Source: Streptomyces himastatinicus ATCC 53653 (GTDB lineage Bacteria > Actinomycetota > Actinomycetes > Streptomycetales > Streptomycetaceae). From it: a stretch of DNA of 37,501 nt. The stretch's first letter is position 1; every line of letters begins with the position of its first letter. Positions 15,701 to 22,105 of the stretch are shown here, piece after piece. Under the pieces are notes generated by a model. The model saw only the letters and a program-made list of their open reading frames with translations, was not told the origin of the DNA and ran no database searches. A program made the translations under genes and the position numbers. The stretch spans positions 2,837,630-2,875,130 of the forward strand of contig NZ_GG657754.1 of the NCBI RefSeq assembly GCF_000158915.1. Direction: 5' to 3'.

Positions 15701-16027
15701 GAGTTGCTGGCTCTACTCTCCGCCTCCCAGACCTATCGCGACATCCTGGGACTGATCTCTGCTGCCGACGACATGCCGCTGCCCGTACTGGCGGACCTGG
15801 TCGGGGTGGCGCCGTACGAGCTGGCGCGGCTGTTGGGCGGTCCGCTCGGCCGACTGTTCGTCTTCTCCGATGCGGAAGCACTGGCGACCGGCCAGGTACG
15901 GTTCGCGCACGCCGCGCTGCGTGAGGAGGTACGGCAGATGCTCGGTCCGCGGCTGGTGCGGGAATACGCACAGCAGGTTGAGGGGCCCAGCTACGATCCG
16001 TGGGCGTCCCCGGAGCCGCCCATCTAG
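12758..16027 (+). CDS. Caspase / HATPase / trypsin-like / STAND NTPase conflict-system effector
   Basis: A 1089-residue, four-module protein. (1) Residues 1-235: caspase-like peptidase with His84 (FYYSGHG) and Cys133 (ILDCCHGGG), plus the downstream SPFTKAL and DGDGAVDLDDLFAHL blocks. (2) About 270-525: GHKL/Hsp90-type ATPase module like the RecG C-terminal HATPase_c_4 (REIIANAVVHRDY, 412-424; DDRIEVISPG, 437-446). (3) About 555-755: trypsin-like fold with His585 (LTAGHLV) and Asp618 (EVMDVAVLRF), but the Ser site reads WAGMAGAPV, with Ala711 replacing Ser. (4) About 790-1080: STAND-type NTPase with Walker A GQPWTGKT (816-823), Walker B LLLVVDGIDED (to 915) and an arginine-type sensor (RVLVTGR). 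The plan fits a protease effector held under NTPase control, likely causing cell suicide on invasion. That role is inferred from the family. Start ATG 12758 (MYRALIVCNS) is the usual family N-terminus; the upstream site is weak (AGGA). Confidence 0.9.
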   Translation: MYRALIVCNSRFPKDPGALPELKGPKADGMLLRDALTDPATGLFDRSEVKLVPEADSPEILDAADEFFSGAEADDILLFYYSGHGRSISQELFLCAGNSRTSRLESSAVASSTLSRIITRSFAQVKIVILDCCHGGGFKGGVLAEGLSGKGRFVIAAASAVDQACDSETRGEPSPFTKALIEGLLTEARDSDGDGAVDLDDLFAHLAGTRFDGHEPQRKFDGAGAVQIARRELEVLLDDLSPSAGPDDLAPSASLPRPDTIGPTAHQPALAQDSVDLLEAVVPRAVLDHARVQAFRSELREDVADAYPPQLTTSEFLVRSGLVTEGGPTMSGALLFGENPTAVLPTAMVRCVRFRGTDKIDPTTSTELHGTLPELIVQGRDFVASAALLGELPTAEAAHTDALYRFPMIAVREIIANAVVHRDYARADACVSVHVYDDRIEVISPGTWGGGDHPVPDGQQRLGVLERQSQPRNFRLARVLSWAKLVESVGAGLPRSVADCRTVGAPEPVVRIRHGMVTVTVFPLADRTPEPARTPREAVVPADRGERSRGIDPHRIAEVYCQTPKGSFIGTGYRVTNDTVLTAGHLVAGAAACTLRFPIGSAMWEATAEVAALDEVMDVAVLRFSPPSEAEVVAPVRFGRVTAQPAVLQVQTAGFPHFKLRRDDNQRQRDLAHLQGTTSSLTNVSSGTLSIRVVAAPADDDHGTNPWAGMAGAPVWVDGLLIGVVNVALRAEGPGTLGAVRIDRFLAGSVPGLPGLLGIPEPLDLPEVPAPELQSVSPYLALVQDIAPPQLAGRDDELATLTEFCHGELPYAVWRGQPWTGKTALTAWFTLHPPQDVDVVSFFVTSRLAGQSDSTAFTDALVDQLSWYLGQDRAASSTHTGALEMLRRQLLASAARKAHQERRRLLLVVDGIDEDRGPSSGLPSIASLLPTNPPPGLRVLVTGRKLPLPDDVPAGHPLRHCPDVLLAPASDALLPRREANAELLALLSASQTYRDILGLISAADDMPLPVLADLVGVAPYELARLLGGPLGRLFVFSDAEALATGQVRFAHAALREEVRQMLGPRLVREYAQQVEGPSYDPWASPEPPI

Positions 16028-16030
16028 TAC

Positions 16031-16062
16031 TCCAGCAGGCCAGATGGTGAACTCCTGCTGGA
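16031..16062 (+). terminator. Hairpin after the caspase gene
   Basis: TCCAGCAGG and CCTGCTGGA form a perfect 9-bp stem with a 14-base loop, three bases after the TAG at 16025-16027. There is no T run, as is usual in high-GC actinomycetes. The rest of the gap to 16223 holds nothing recognisable. Confidence 0.55.
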
Positions 16063-16223
16063 ACATGAGGCAGACGCTCGCTTCGTCAGTGTGAGGCGAG
16101 AACGGAGGGCCAGGACCTGGGCGATCTGAGTGAGCCATCACTCGAAGCTGCCACGACCGAGCATCTGACACTTGAGTACGCATTTCCTGCGCCCCCGGTG
16201 CCCGGGTCTGGGTAGGAACAAGT

Positions 16224-16251
16224 GAGGCCCCGGCACGATCGCCGGGGCCTC
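16224..16251. terminator. Strong bidirectional hairpin between convergent genes
   Basis: GAGGCCCCGG and CCGGGGCCTC pair perfectly over 10 bp around an 8-base loop. It lies 15 bases beyond the stop of the DUF397 gene and downstream of the caspase gene, so it can end transcripts from both sides. Confidence 0.75.
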
Positions 16252-16266
16252 GGGCGCCTTAGCCAT

Positions 16267-16467
16267 CTAACGGTCGAACTCCCGCTGCTTGACGCCCAGG
16301 ATGAACGCGCCCCACGCGTCCCCCGTGAACGCCAGATGCGGGCCGCCCCTGTCCTTGCTGTCCCGTACGGAACAGCCATGGTCAACCGTGTCCGCGACCT
16401 CTACGCAGTTGTTTTCGGCCCCGGAATACGATGACTTCCGGTAGGTCCCTATAGCTTCAGGGGTCAC
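16267..16467 (-). CDS. DUF397 domain protein
   Basis: A 66-residue protein with the standard DUF397 pattern: a KSSYSGAENNCVEVA start, then VRDSKDRGGPHLAFTGDAWG followed by AFI. DUF397 proteins are the small partners of WhiJ-like regulators and are very numerous in Streptomyces. Some pairs have been reported to behave like toxin-antitoxin modules, or to steer development and antibiotic production. The GTG start at 16467 overlaps the TGA of the upstream regulator gene (GTGA), so the two are translationally coupled. A strong hairpin follows it. Confidence 0.93.
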   Translation of the reverse strand: MTPEAIGTYRKSSYSGAENNCVEVADTVDHGCSVRDSKDRGGPHLAFTGDAWGAFILGVKQREFDR

Positions 16468-17339
16468 TTTGATTCTTCCTTGCTTCTCCGCAGTACGCCC
16501 CGAATGAGCCTTGCGCTCGCCTCCGGGGCCAGTGCCGCAGATCGTAGCTGGTCAAAGGCCAGCGAGTAAGCGGCGAGGTCCTCCGCCCCTTCCAGGATGG
16601 ACGAACCTCGCAGGTTGTCCAGCGTCACAGCTTCCACGGTGGGCTCGGCATCGAATGAGAAGCAGGAGAACGCGGATGGCATCGTGGCCTTCACGCCGGC
16701 GGAGATGGGCAACACCTGTAGCGTCACGTTCCGCCGCTTGCCCACTTCGAGGATATGAGCGAGCTGTTCCTGGTAGATGTCTACCCTTACGGCCGGGTGA
16801 GCGATCACAGGCTCCCAAATGATGGCTGTGTAGTGTGCCGCATCCTCCGTCTCCTCGATTCTGGCTTGCCGATCCTGTCTCACCTTGACCAGCTTCGGCA
16901 CCTTGCCGGGATCGACGAAGTCCGCGGCACTGTCAATAACAGCCTCTGCGTATCCGGGAATCTGCAACAACCCCGGGATCAGCGCAGGCTGCCATTCCCG
17001 GATATGCGTTGCGTCATCCTCCAGCGAGATGTGGTCCAAGTAATCCTGTCGCAGGTGCGCCGCATGTTCCAGCCACCAGCCGCGCCGATTCGCGTTCTTG
17101 GCCAACGTTTCAAGTTTGGTACGGACCTTGGGGTCGTCAACACCGTAGGCGCTGAGCAGAGCTCGAATCTCGATGATTCGGGCGGTGACGTGCCCGCTTT
17201 CGATCCGACTGATCCTGGTCTGATGAACCCCCAGCACCTCTGCCGCTTGCGGCTGGTCGAGTTTGGCGCCCTGCCGGTACCTCTTGAGCGCGGCACCGAG
17301 TCGCCTACTGCGCACCGTCGGCCGTCCCCCTGCGGGCAT
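16464..17339 (-). CDS. WhiJ-like XRE-family regulator with DUF5753 (Scr1-type antitoxin-like)
   Basis: The 291-residue protein begins with an XRE helix-turn-helix (LGAALKRYRQGAKLDQPQAA, then EVLGVHQTRISRIESG; residues about 12-65). It continues with the DUF5753 domain (WQPALIPGLLQIPGYAEAVI; RQARIEETED; AHILEVGKRRNVTLQVLPIS), which usually runs to the C-terminus. ATG 17339 has a GGGGAAGAG site. It is coupled to DUF397 by GTGA and diverges from an RsbW-like ATPase gene, which is the classic WhiJ locus arrangement. By analogy it represses its own promoter and partners with DUF397. Codon use is less GC-rich than in core genes. Confidence 0.93.
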   Translation of the reverse strand: MPAGGRPTVRSRRLGAALKRYRQGAKLDQPQAAEVLGVHQTRISRIESGHVTARIIEIRALLSAYGVDDPKVRTKLETLAKNANRRGWWLEHAAHLRQDYLDHISLEDDATHIREWQPALIPGLLQIPGYAEAVIDSAADFVDPGKVPKLVKVRQDRQARIEETEDAAHYTAIIWEPVIAHPAVRVDIYQEQLAHILEVGKRRNVTLQVLPISAGVKATMPSAFSCFSFDAEPTVEAVTLDNLRGSSILEGAEDLAAYSLAFDQLRSAALAPEASARLIRGVLRRSKEESK

Positions 17340-17432
17340 CTCTTCCCCTCTCTTCCCTGCGCCCCATCGCGTAGCGAGGGACCACTGTAGAGCTTGCCGA
17401 CACGATAGAGGTGCACGCGTGTGGCATGTATG

Positions 17433-17462
17433 CAGTTTTCGTTAGTTGCGAAACTGGCAACT
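17433..17462. promoter_or_regulatory. Overlapping inverted repeats, possible operator of the WhiJ-like regulator
   Basis: AGTTGC, 7 bases, GCAACT (17444-17462) is a perfect inverted repeat. It overlaps an imperfect one, CAGTTTTCG to CGAAACTG (17433-17456). The AT-rich cluster stands out in GC-rich DNA and lies between the divergent regulator and ATPase genes, as expected for a shared operator. That use is inference. Confidence 0.45.
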
Positions 17463-17530
17463 TGCCCTCTAACCTCAAGTGACCGTGCCACTACACGGTG
17501 CGGTCTTGGCGAAGAGTCAGGGGGTAGCAG

Positions 17531-17962
17531 ATGGCCACAGTCACGGCGGACCACGAGCGCCGCGACACGTTCCGTGTCTCGAAGCGCAGGCGGAACGTAC
17601 CGATCGCGCGGACCCGGGTGAGAAAGGCCCTCGCGAACTGGGGCGTTGACGCAGATCTGGCAGACGACATCACACTTTCGGCTGACGAACTGTTGTCTAA
17701 TGCCATCCGGCACTGTCGCGTCACATTCGCTCAGATCGAGATCAGCGTCTCCGTTCGGGCCGGAGATTTGCTCCTTGAAGTCACAGATCCCGACGGAGAC
17801 AAACTCCCGGAACTCCGCGCGCCGAGTTCCGATGAGGAAGGGGGCCGGGGCCTGTACCTCGTCGCGAAATTGGCGGACGAGTGGGGGCACAGCCACCGGC
17901 AGCACGCCAAATGCGTCTGGGCTCGGTTCGTGATCCCGAACGAGGTCACGTGTACCGACTGA
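17531..17962 (+). CDS. RsbW-like ATP-binding protein (anti-sigma-factor-kinase fold)
   Basis: A 143-residue GHKL ATPase of the HATPase_c_2 group. It has an N-box-like DDITLSADELLSNAIRHC segment (about residues 45-65), a G1-type LEVTDPDGD segment (around 86) and a G2-type GGRGLYLVAKLADEWG segment (around 107-122). Such proteins lie divergent to WhiJ-like regulators throughout Streptomyces, and act as serine kinases or anti-sigma factors on unknown partners. ATG 17531 has an AGGGGG site nearby. Its 3' end overlaps the next small gene by 13 bases. Confidence 0.9.
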   Translation: MATVTADHERRDTFRVSKRRRNVPIARTRVRKALANWGVDADLADDITLSADELLSNAIRHCRVTFAQIEISVSVRAGDLLLEVTDPDGDKLPELRAPSSDEEGGRGLYLVAKLADEWGHSHRQHAKCVWARFVIPNEVTCTD

Positions 17963-18219
17963 CGTATGACCGCACGACTGAGCCGCACCGCAACGGGACA
18001 CCGGCGATACGGGCACTGGACCGGGGGCGGGCGCAACCATTGACGACCGGCGAACGTGCCGCGGTCAACCGCTGGTACGTACTGCGCAATGGGCATCGGT
18101 ACGAATTACGGCTGTCCGTTGCCGGTGAGCGGCGCGTATCCGCCGTGGTCCTGCCTCCGCCGCACCCATCACACCACGCCTCACAGGTTCCCGTTACGCG
18201 ACAGGACATCATCGCGTAA
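17950..18219 (+). CDS. Small hypothetical protein coupled to the RsbW-like gene
   Basis: An 89-residue protein starting at GTG 17950 (VYRLTYDRTTEPHRNGTPAI), overlapping the ATPase gene by 13 bases. A GAGG site lies about 5 bases before the GTG. It is basic with a short beta-rich core (NRWYVLRNGHRYELRLSVAG) and a Pro/His tail; no family is recognised. The position suggests co-translation with the ATPase. Confidence 0.6.
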   Translation: MYRLTYDRTTEPHRNGTPAIRALDRGRAQPLTTGERAAVNRWYVLRNGHRYELRLSVAGERRVSAVVLPPPHPSHHASQVPVTRQDIIA

Positions 18220-18271
18220 CGGGCGCAGGAGGACTCCCGGCGTGCGGCCGCCCCGCCGCCGGTCGAGTCCG

Positions 18272-18311
18272 CGCAGGGGCCCCGCAGTCTCCGCAGACCG
18301 GGGCCCCTGCG
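18272..18311. terminator. Strong 13-bp stem hairpin
   Basis: CGCAGGGGCCCCG and CGGGGCCCCTGCG pair perfectly over 13 bp around a 14-base loop. It lies between the convergent small gene (stop 18219) and the SAV2148-type gene (stop 18345), suitable for both directions. Confidence 0.8.
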
Positions 18312-18344
18312 TTCCGTACCGCAGCGCCCGAAAACAGCGCGGGC

Positions 18345-19595
18345 TCAGGACACCGGGCGGGAGTCCGACCAGACGCTTTCGAACTCCTCGCGGTAGGTGC
18401 CGAAGAGCCCGCCGTCGCCCTCGTTCGGGTCGCGGCCGTCGCGTACCACCTCGCGGCCTCGGCCGCCGCCGCGGAGGACCAGGACCGGGGCCTCCATGCC
18501 GCGGGCCTTGCGCAGGTACGACTGGACGACCGCGAGGCCGTCGGTGCCGTCGCCGTTGACCAGGTAGGCGGTGAAGCGGGGGGTCTCGTCGAAGACGTGG
18601 ATCTCGAAGGCGCCCGGGTCGCGCAGGGCGGCGCGCACCCGGCGCATATGGAGGATGTTCATCTCCACCGAGCGGCTCAGCTCGCCCTTCTTCAGCCCCA
18701 GCTCGCGCTCCCGCCGCCGGACCGCGCTGCTCGCGGGGTTGAGGAACAGCAGCCGGGCGCGGCAGCCGGATTCGGCCAGGCGGACCAGGCGGCGGCCGGA
18801 GTAGTTCTGGACCAGGAGGTTGAGCCCGATGCCGACCGCGTCGAGGCGGCGGGCGCCCGCGAACAGGTCCTCGACGGGCAGTTGCCGCTGGAGCCGCACC
18901 CGGTCGGAGTGGACGCCGACCACGTCCGCGTACCGGTCGCCGACCAGGTCCTCGACCGCGTCGATGGGCAGCCGGTCGGTGGAGGGGTTTCCGGTGCCGC
19001 TGCCGAGGATCTCCAGCAGCCGGGCCGAGGCGCGCTCGGCCTGGGCCAGCACGGTCCCGGACAGGGCGCGGTTGCGGGAGACGACGTTACGGGCGACCTC
19101 CAGCTCGTCGAGGGCCAGTTCCACCTCGCGCCGGTCGTCCAGGTAGGGCTCGAAGCACGGCCAGTGCTGGACGAGGAGTTCACGCAGCTGGGGCAGGGTG
19201 AGGAAGCTGAGCACATTGTCGTCGGCCGGGTCGAGCAGATAGCCCTTGCGGCGGCTCACCTCCCGGACCGCCACGGCCCGCTGCACCCACTCCTGGCCGG
19301 CCGGTCCGGCGGCGGCGATGACCCAGTCGTCGCCGTGGACCGGTTCGTAGATCGGCCGGAGCACCGCGCCGACGACCGCGCGCAGCCGCTGTTCGACCAG
19401 ATTCAGCCAGATGTAGGCCCGCCCGGCCCGGCGTGCGCGCGTCCGCACCTCGTCCCAGGCCTCGGCGCCCCAGTCCAGTTCCGCTCCGATCTCCATCGGA
19501 CGCACCAGGGACACCGCACCGGGGGGTGCCTCGGTGGAGCCGTCACCCCCGGGACCTCCGTCACCAGGGGGCAGCTCCAGCCCGCCCGAGCTCAC
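18345..19595 (-). CDS. SAV2148-family HEPN domain protein
   Basis: A 416-residue protein strongly resembling the Streptomyces family named after SAV2148 (N-terminus SSGGLELPPGDGG; conserved GRAYIWLNLVEQRLRAVV, NVLSFLTLPQLRELLVQHWP and the C-terminal YREEFESVWSDSRPVS). The helical N-terminal half is the HEPN-like part. The C-terminal half (GIGLNLLVQNYSGRRLVRLA and AYLVNGDGTDGLAVVQSYLR) looks like a phospholipase-D-type or Rossmann-like alpha/beta domain, but without a clear HKD motif. The biochemical role is unknown to me. I placed the start at GTG 19595, where family members begin, with GGAAGG upstream; the frame is open up to 19631. It is conserved across the genus, so it probably marks the right border of the accessory block. 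Confidence 0.88.
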   Translation of the reverse strand: MSSGGLELPPGDGGPGGDGSTEAPPGAVSLVRPMEIGAELDWGAEAWDEVRTRARRAGRAYIWLNLVEQRLRAVVGAVLRPIYEPVHGDDWVIAAAGPAGQEWVQRAVAVREVSRRKGYLLDPADDNVLSFLTLPQLRELLVQHWPCFEPYLDDRREVELALDELEVARNVVSRNRALSGTVLAQAERASARLLEILGSGTGNPSTDRLPIDAVEDLVGDRYADVVGVHSDRVRLQRQLPVEDLFAGARRLDAVGIGLNLLVQNYSGRRLVRLAESGCRARLLFLNPASSAVRRRERELGLKKGELSRSVEMNILHMRRVRAALRDPGAFEIHVFDETPRFTAYLVNGDGTDGLAVVQSYLRKARGMEAPVLVLRGGGRGREVVRDGRDPNEGDGGLFGTYREEFESVWSDSRPVS

Positions 19596-19689
19596 CTGTG
19601 CACCGCCTTCCGCCCCCGCTCCAACGATCACCGCAGACTACTGCTCGGGCGGGGGCGGTGCGACACTCCGGTCGGCCTGAAGGTCAACC

Positions 19690-21003
19690 TTAGTCTTCTG
19701 TATGGCCGTTGTGACGGGTGAGTGCAGGGGGCGTAAGGGGACTCATCGCGGTCACGTCGCGGGGCGCGAGCTGGAAGCCCTGCCAGTGCACCGGCATCGG
19801 TTCCTGGTCCTCATCACGGGCGATGTGGTGGAACCCGATGTTGACCCACACCACGGGGTGGGTGAGCGTCTGGCCGTTGACCCACTTGTCGACGCTCTTA
19901 CCGGCCCCGGCGCCGCAGTTCGGCAGATTGTTGCTCGCAAACTGTTCACATTTGTTGTACTGCGTGAAGTAGACGTCGTGCTTGGTGTAGCTGCGTCCCT
20001 GGTACTTGGTGGTGTGGCCGGGCACGATCTCGTAGCTGCGCGGATGGCCGTCCTTGTTCTTGCCCGCCGTGCTCACCACGCGCCACCAGCGCGCCCCCGC
20101 CGCGTCGCCCGCCAGCTCCTTGCCGACCTTGGTGCGGGTGGTCTTGGTCGTGGGGATGCGGCCTGCGGTGGCCGTGGTCTTGGAGTCGTACTGCTCGACC
20201 TTGCTCTTGGCCGAGCCGTCGAGGCCGAAGTTCAGCCGCCAGAAGACGTTGTGGGCGTGGCTGGTGGCGTAGTCCTTGGCGCCCTTGCCTATGGGCCAGC
20301 CGCGGCCGTCGCCCGCGTCGTAGTCCATCGGGGAGAGCGTGCCGGTGGCGCCGACCTGCATGGACATCGTGCCGTCGCCCGCGAAGCGCCACTCGGTGAT
20401 GTACTCGTACCAGCCGACCTGGTTGACGGTGTAGACCAGCAGGTCCTTGCCCTGGGCCTGGTAGAGCTTTTCGCCGTCGTTCATGCGGTAGGCGTGGCCG
20501 CGGGTCCGGGTGGTGGCGCACAGCCCCTTGACGTCGGGGTGGTCGGGATCCCAGGCGTCCGGCACCCGCACGGTCTTGATGGTGCCGCCGGGGCATTCGG
20601 CCGGGCTCAGCTGTTGCAGCCCCTGGGCGAAGCCCTGGCCGGTGAGGTCGTCGTACTCGTTCTTGCCGTCGTCGTACGGGACATGGATCTGGCCGATCTT
20701 CCCCGACGTCAGCACCTTGATCGGGCGGGCCTCGCCCTTGGGCTGGTACGAGACGTTGTCGAGGACCAGCCCGGCCTTGCTCTCGTAGTGCCAGCACATC
20801 CGCCAGGTGGTGCCGCCGTCCAGGGTCTCCTGGATCGAGTACGCGGCGCTGCACTCCGCCGCGGCCGCCGCCGGGGCCTTGGCCGGTACCCGCGGCGCGG
20901 CCTGCGCCGGTCCGGCGGCGACCGCCGCCGTGCCGACCAGCGCCGTGGCGCCGAGGGCCGCCGCGAACCGGGCACGGGCCCGGTGCAGCCTTCTTTCACG
21001 CAT
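19690..21003 (-). CDS. Secreted copper amine oxidase-like protein (catalytic domain only)
   Basis: A 437-residue exported protein with a signal peptide (basic MRERRLHRARAR, hydrophobic run, AQA-AP cleavage region near 36). The rest resembles the C-terminal beta-sandwich catalytic domain of copper amine oxidases. Copper ligands His249 and His251 lie in TSHAHNVFWRLNFGLDG, and a third-ligand region occurs as GFHHIARDEDQEPMPVHWQG near residue 395. The topaquinone site consensus NY(D/E)Y reads WYEY here (Tyr199 kept, Asn replaced by Trp198), so cofactor formation is uncertain. Family enzymes oxidise primary amines to aldehydes. The usual N2/N3 domains are absent; the gene just upstream on the same strand (50-base gap) appears to supply one. 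ATG 21003 has an AGGAG site six bases upstream. Confidence 0.82.
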   Translation of the reverse strand: MRERRLHRARARFAAALGATALVGTAAVAAGPAQAAPRVPAKAPAAAAAECSAAYSIQETLDGGTTWRMCWHYESKAGLVLDNVSYQPKGEARPIKVLTSGKIGQIHVPYDDGKNEYDDLTGQGFAQGLQQLSPAECPGGTIKTVRVPDAWDPDHPDVKGLCATTRTRGHAYRMNDGEKLYQAQGKDLLVYTVNQVGWYEYITEWRFAGDGTMSMQVGATGTLSPMDYDAGDGRGWPIGKGAKDYATSHAHNVFWRLNFGLDGSAKSKVEQYDSKTTATAGRIPTTKTTRTKVGKELAGDAAGARWWRVVSTAGKNKDGHPRSYEIVPGHTTKYQGRSYTKHDVYFTQYNKCEQFASNNLPNCGAGAGKSVDKWVNGQTLTHPVVWVNIGFHHIARDEDQEPMPVHWQGFQLAPRDVTAMSPLTPPALTRHNGHTED

Positions 21004-21053
21004 GGGTGACTCCTGTAGCTGAAGGGAGAGGGTGCGAGGGACGCGATGTGCGG

Positions 21054-21863
21054 CTAGGAGCCCAGCCGGGCGACGGACCGGGCGCTCAGGTCGATGACCA
21101 GCTGCCGGGTGTCGATCCAGGGGCCGCCGCCCGTCACCTTGGTGAACAGCCGTACGCAGCGGTGCTTGCCGCAGTCCCGGGTGGCGGCGGGGCCGGGGCC
21201 GTCCACGCCCGTGCGGTAGACGAAGCCGGTGACGGTCAGCTGGTCGGGGCTGTTCAGCGTCTTGCCGGTGGCGTCCTTGAAGTCCTTCTTCAGCTCCTGG
21301 CCGAGCTTGTCGGCGATCAGGAGCCGGGCCGCCTCGCGCGCCTCGTCCCGGTTGGGCGGCGGCTGGACGCCGCGCTGGGTGTCGGTGCGCTCGACCTTGC
21401 CCGAGGCCAGGTCGACGGTCTTCGTCACATAGGTGTCGTCGCTGTAGTCGTAGTACGTGACGTCGGCCCGGCGGGGCGGGTCGGCGGCGCCGACCTCGTC
21501 GGGCGTCAGTTCGGCGAGGTCGGTGGAGAGCTGCTCCGGGCCCTTGCCGCCCGTGACGTCCTCACCGCTCTCCCGGAAGGACTGGCCGAGCGTGAGCGTC
21601 CGGGCGCGCTTCCGCTCGGCGTCGGTGAGCGGGTCCCGGCCCTTGCCGGTCTTCCCCTGCGCGGGCGCGGCCTCGACCACGCCGGGCAGCTGACGGGCCG
21701 CCTGCCCCTGCTCCGCGGCGGAACCCTGCGGTCCGCCGCCCGACCCCTCCCCGCCGGACGCGCTGTCCGGCAGGGTCACCCCGATCAAGACCGCCGTGGC
21801 CGTGGCGGCGACGGCCGCGCCCGCCAGCACTCTGCCCAGATGGCGATGGTTCACCGTGCGCAC
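21054..21863 (-). CDS. Exported protein resembling a copper amine oxidase N3 domain
   Basis: About 269 residues. An N-terminal hydrophobic export or anchor segment (HLGRVLAGAAVAATATAVLI) is followed by a Gly/Ser/Gln-rich linker and a soluble domain. The stretch TKTVDLASGKVERTDTQRGV followed by QPP and a helix rich in Glu/Ala resembles the N3 domain of copper amine oxidases, which normally precedes the catalytic domain in one chain. Two cysteines (CGKHRC) probably form a disulfide. The start is uncertain: GTG 21863 is preferred, with TTG 21875 an upstream option. It is the first gene of a two-gene minus-strand operon with the oxidase-like gene, so the pair may assemble outside the cell; that is inference. 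Confidence 0.72.
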   Translation of the reverse strand: MRTVNHRHLGRVLAGAAVAATATAVLIGVTLPDSASGGEGSGGGPQGSAAEQGQAARQLPGVVEAAPAQGKTGKGRDPLTDAERKRARTLTLGQSFRESGEDVTGGKGPEQLSTDLAELTPDEVGAADPPRRADVTYYDYSDDTYVTKTVDLASGKVERTDTQRGVQPPPNRDEAREAARLLIADKLGQELKKDFKDATGKTLNSPDQLTVTGFVYRTGVDGPGPAATRDCGKHRCVRLFTKVTGGGPWIDTRQLVIDLSARSVARLGS

Positions 21864-22053
21864 ATTCTTCCCCAATCCCCCCTGTCACCGCATCAAGATG
21901 TATGCCCCCGCATAACCGGAAATCGCATACGTCAAGGTCACCCGGTAGGACGAACCGATATGGCCGTAGGTTGCCTCCCCTTTGAGGAAGTTCCGCTGAA
22001 ACCGCCGTTCTCCCGCCCGAGTTGGGAAAGGATGCGTCGTCGGTCGGTTCCGG

Positions 22054-22082
22054 CCGGGGCCCGCGGTGCTCGCGGCCCCGGG
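22054..22082. promoter_or_regulatory. GC-rich hairpin in the glgX leader
   Basis: CCGGGGCC(C)GCG pairs with CGCGGCCCCGG (11 bp, one bulged C, 5-base loop). It ends 23 bases before the glgX ATG. It could be an attenuating leader structure, or the terminator of something upstream; no coding sequence lies in 21876-22105. Confidence 0.35.
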
Positions 22083-22105
22083 AGAAGAAGTGGAAGAGTC
22101 GGCGT

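Noticed and set aside
17881..18219. Longer 112-residue version of the small gene after the RsbW-like ATPase
   Set aside because: It would overlap the ATPase by 82 bases. GTG 17950 has a better site and a compact overlap.
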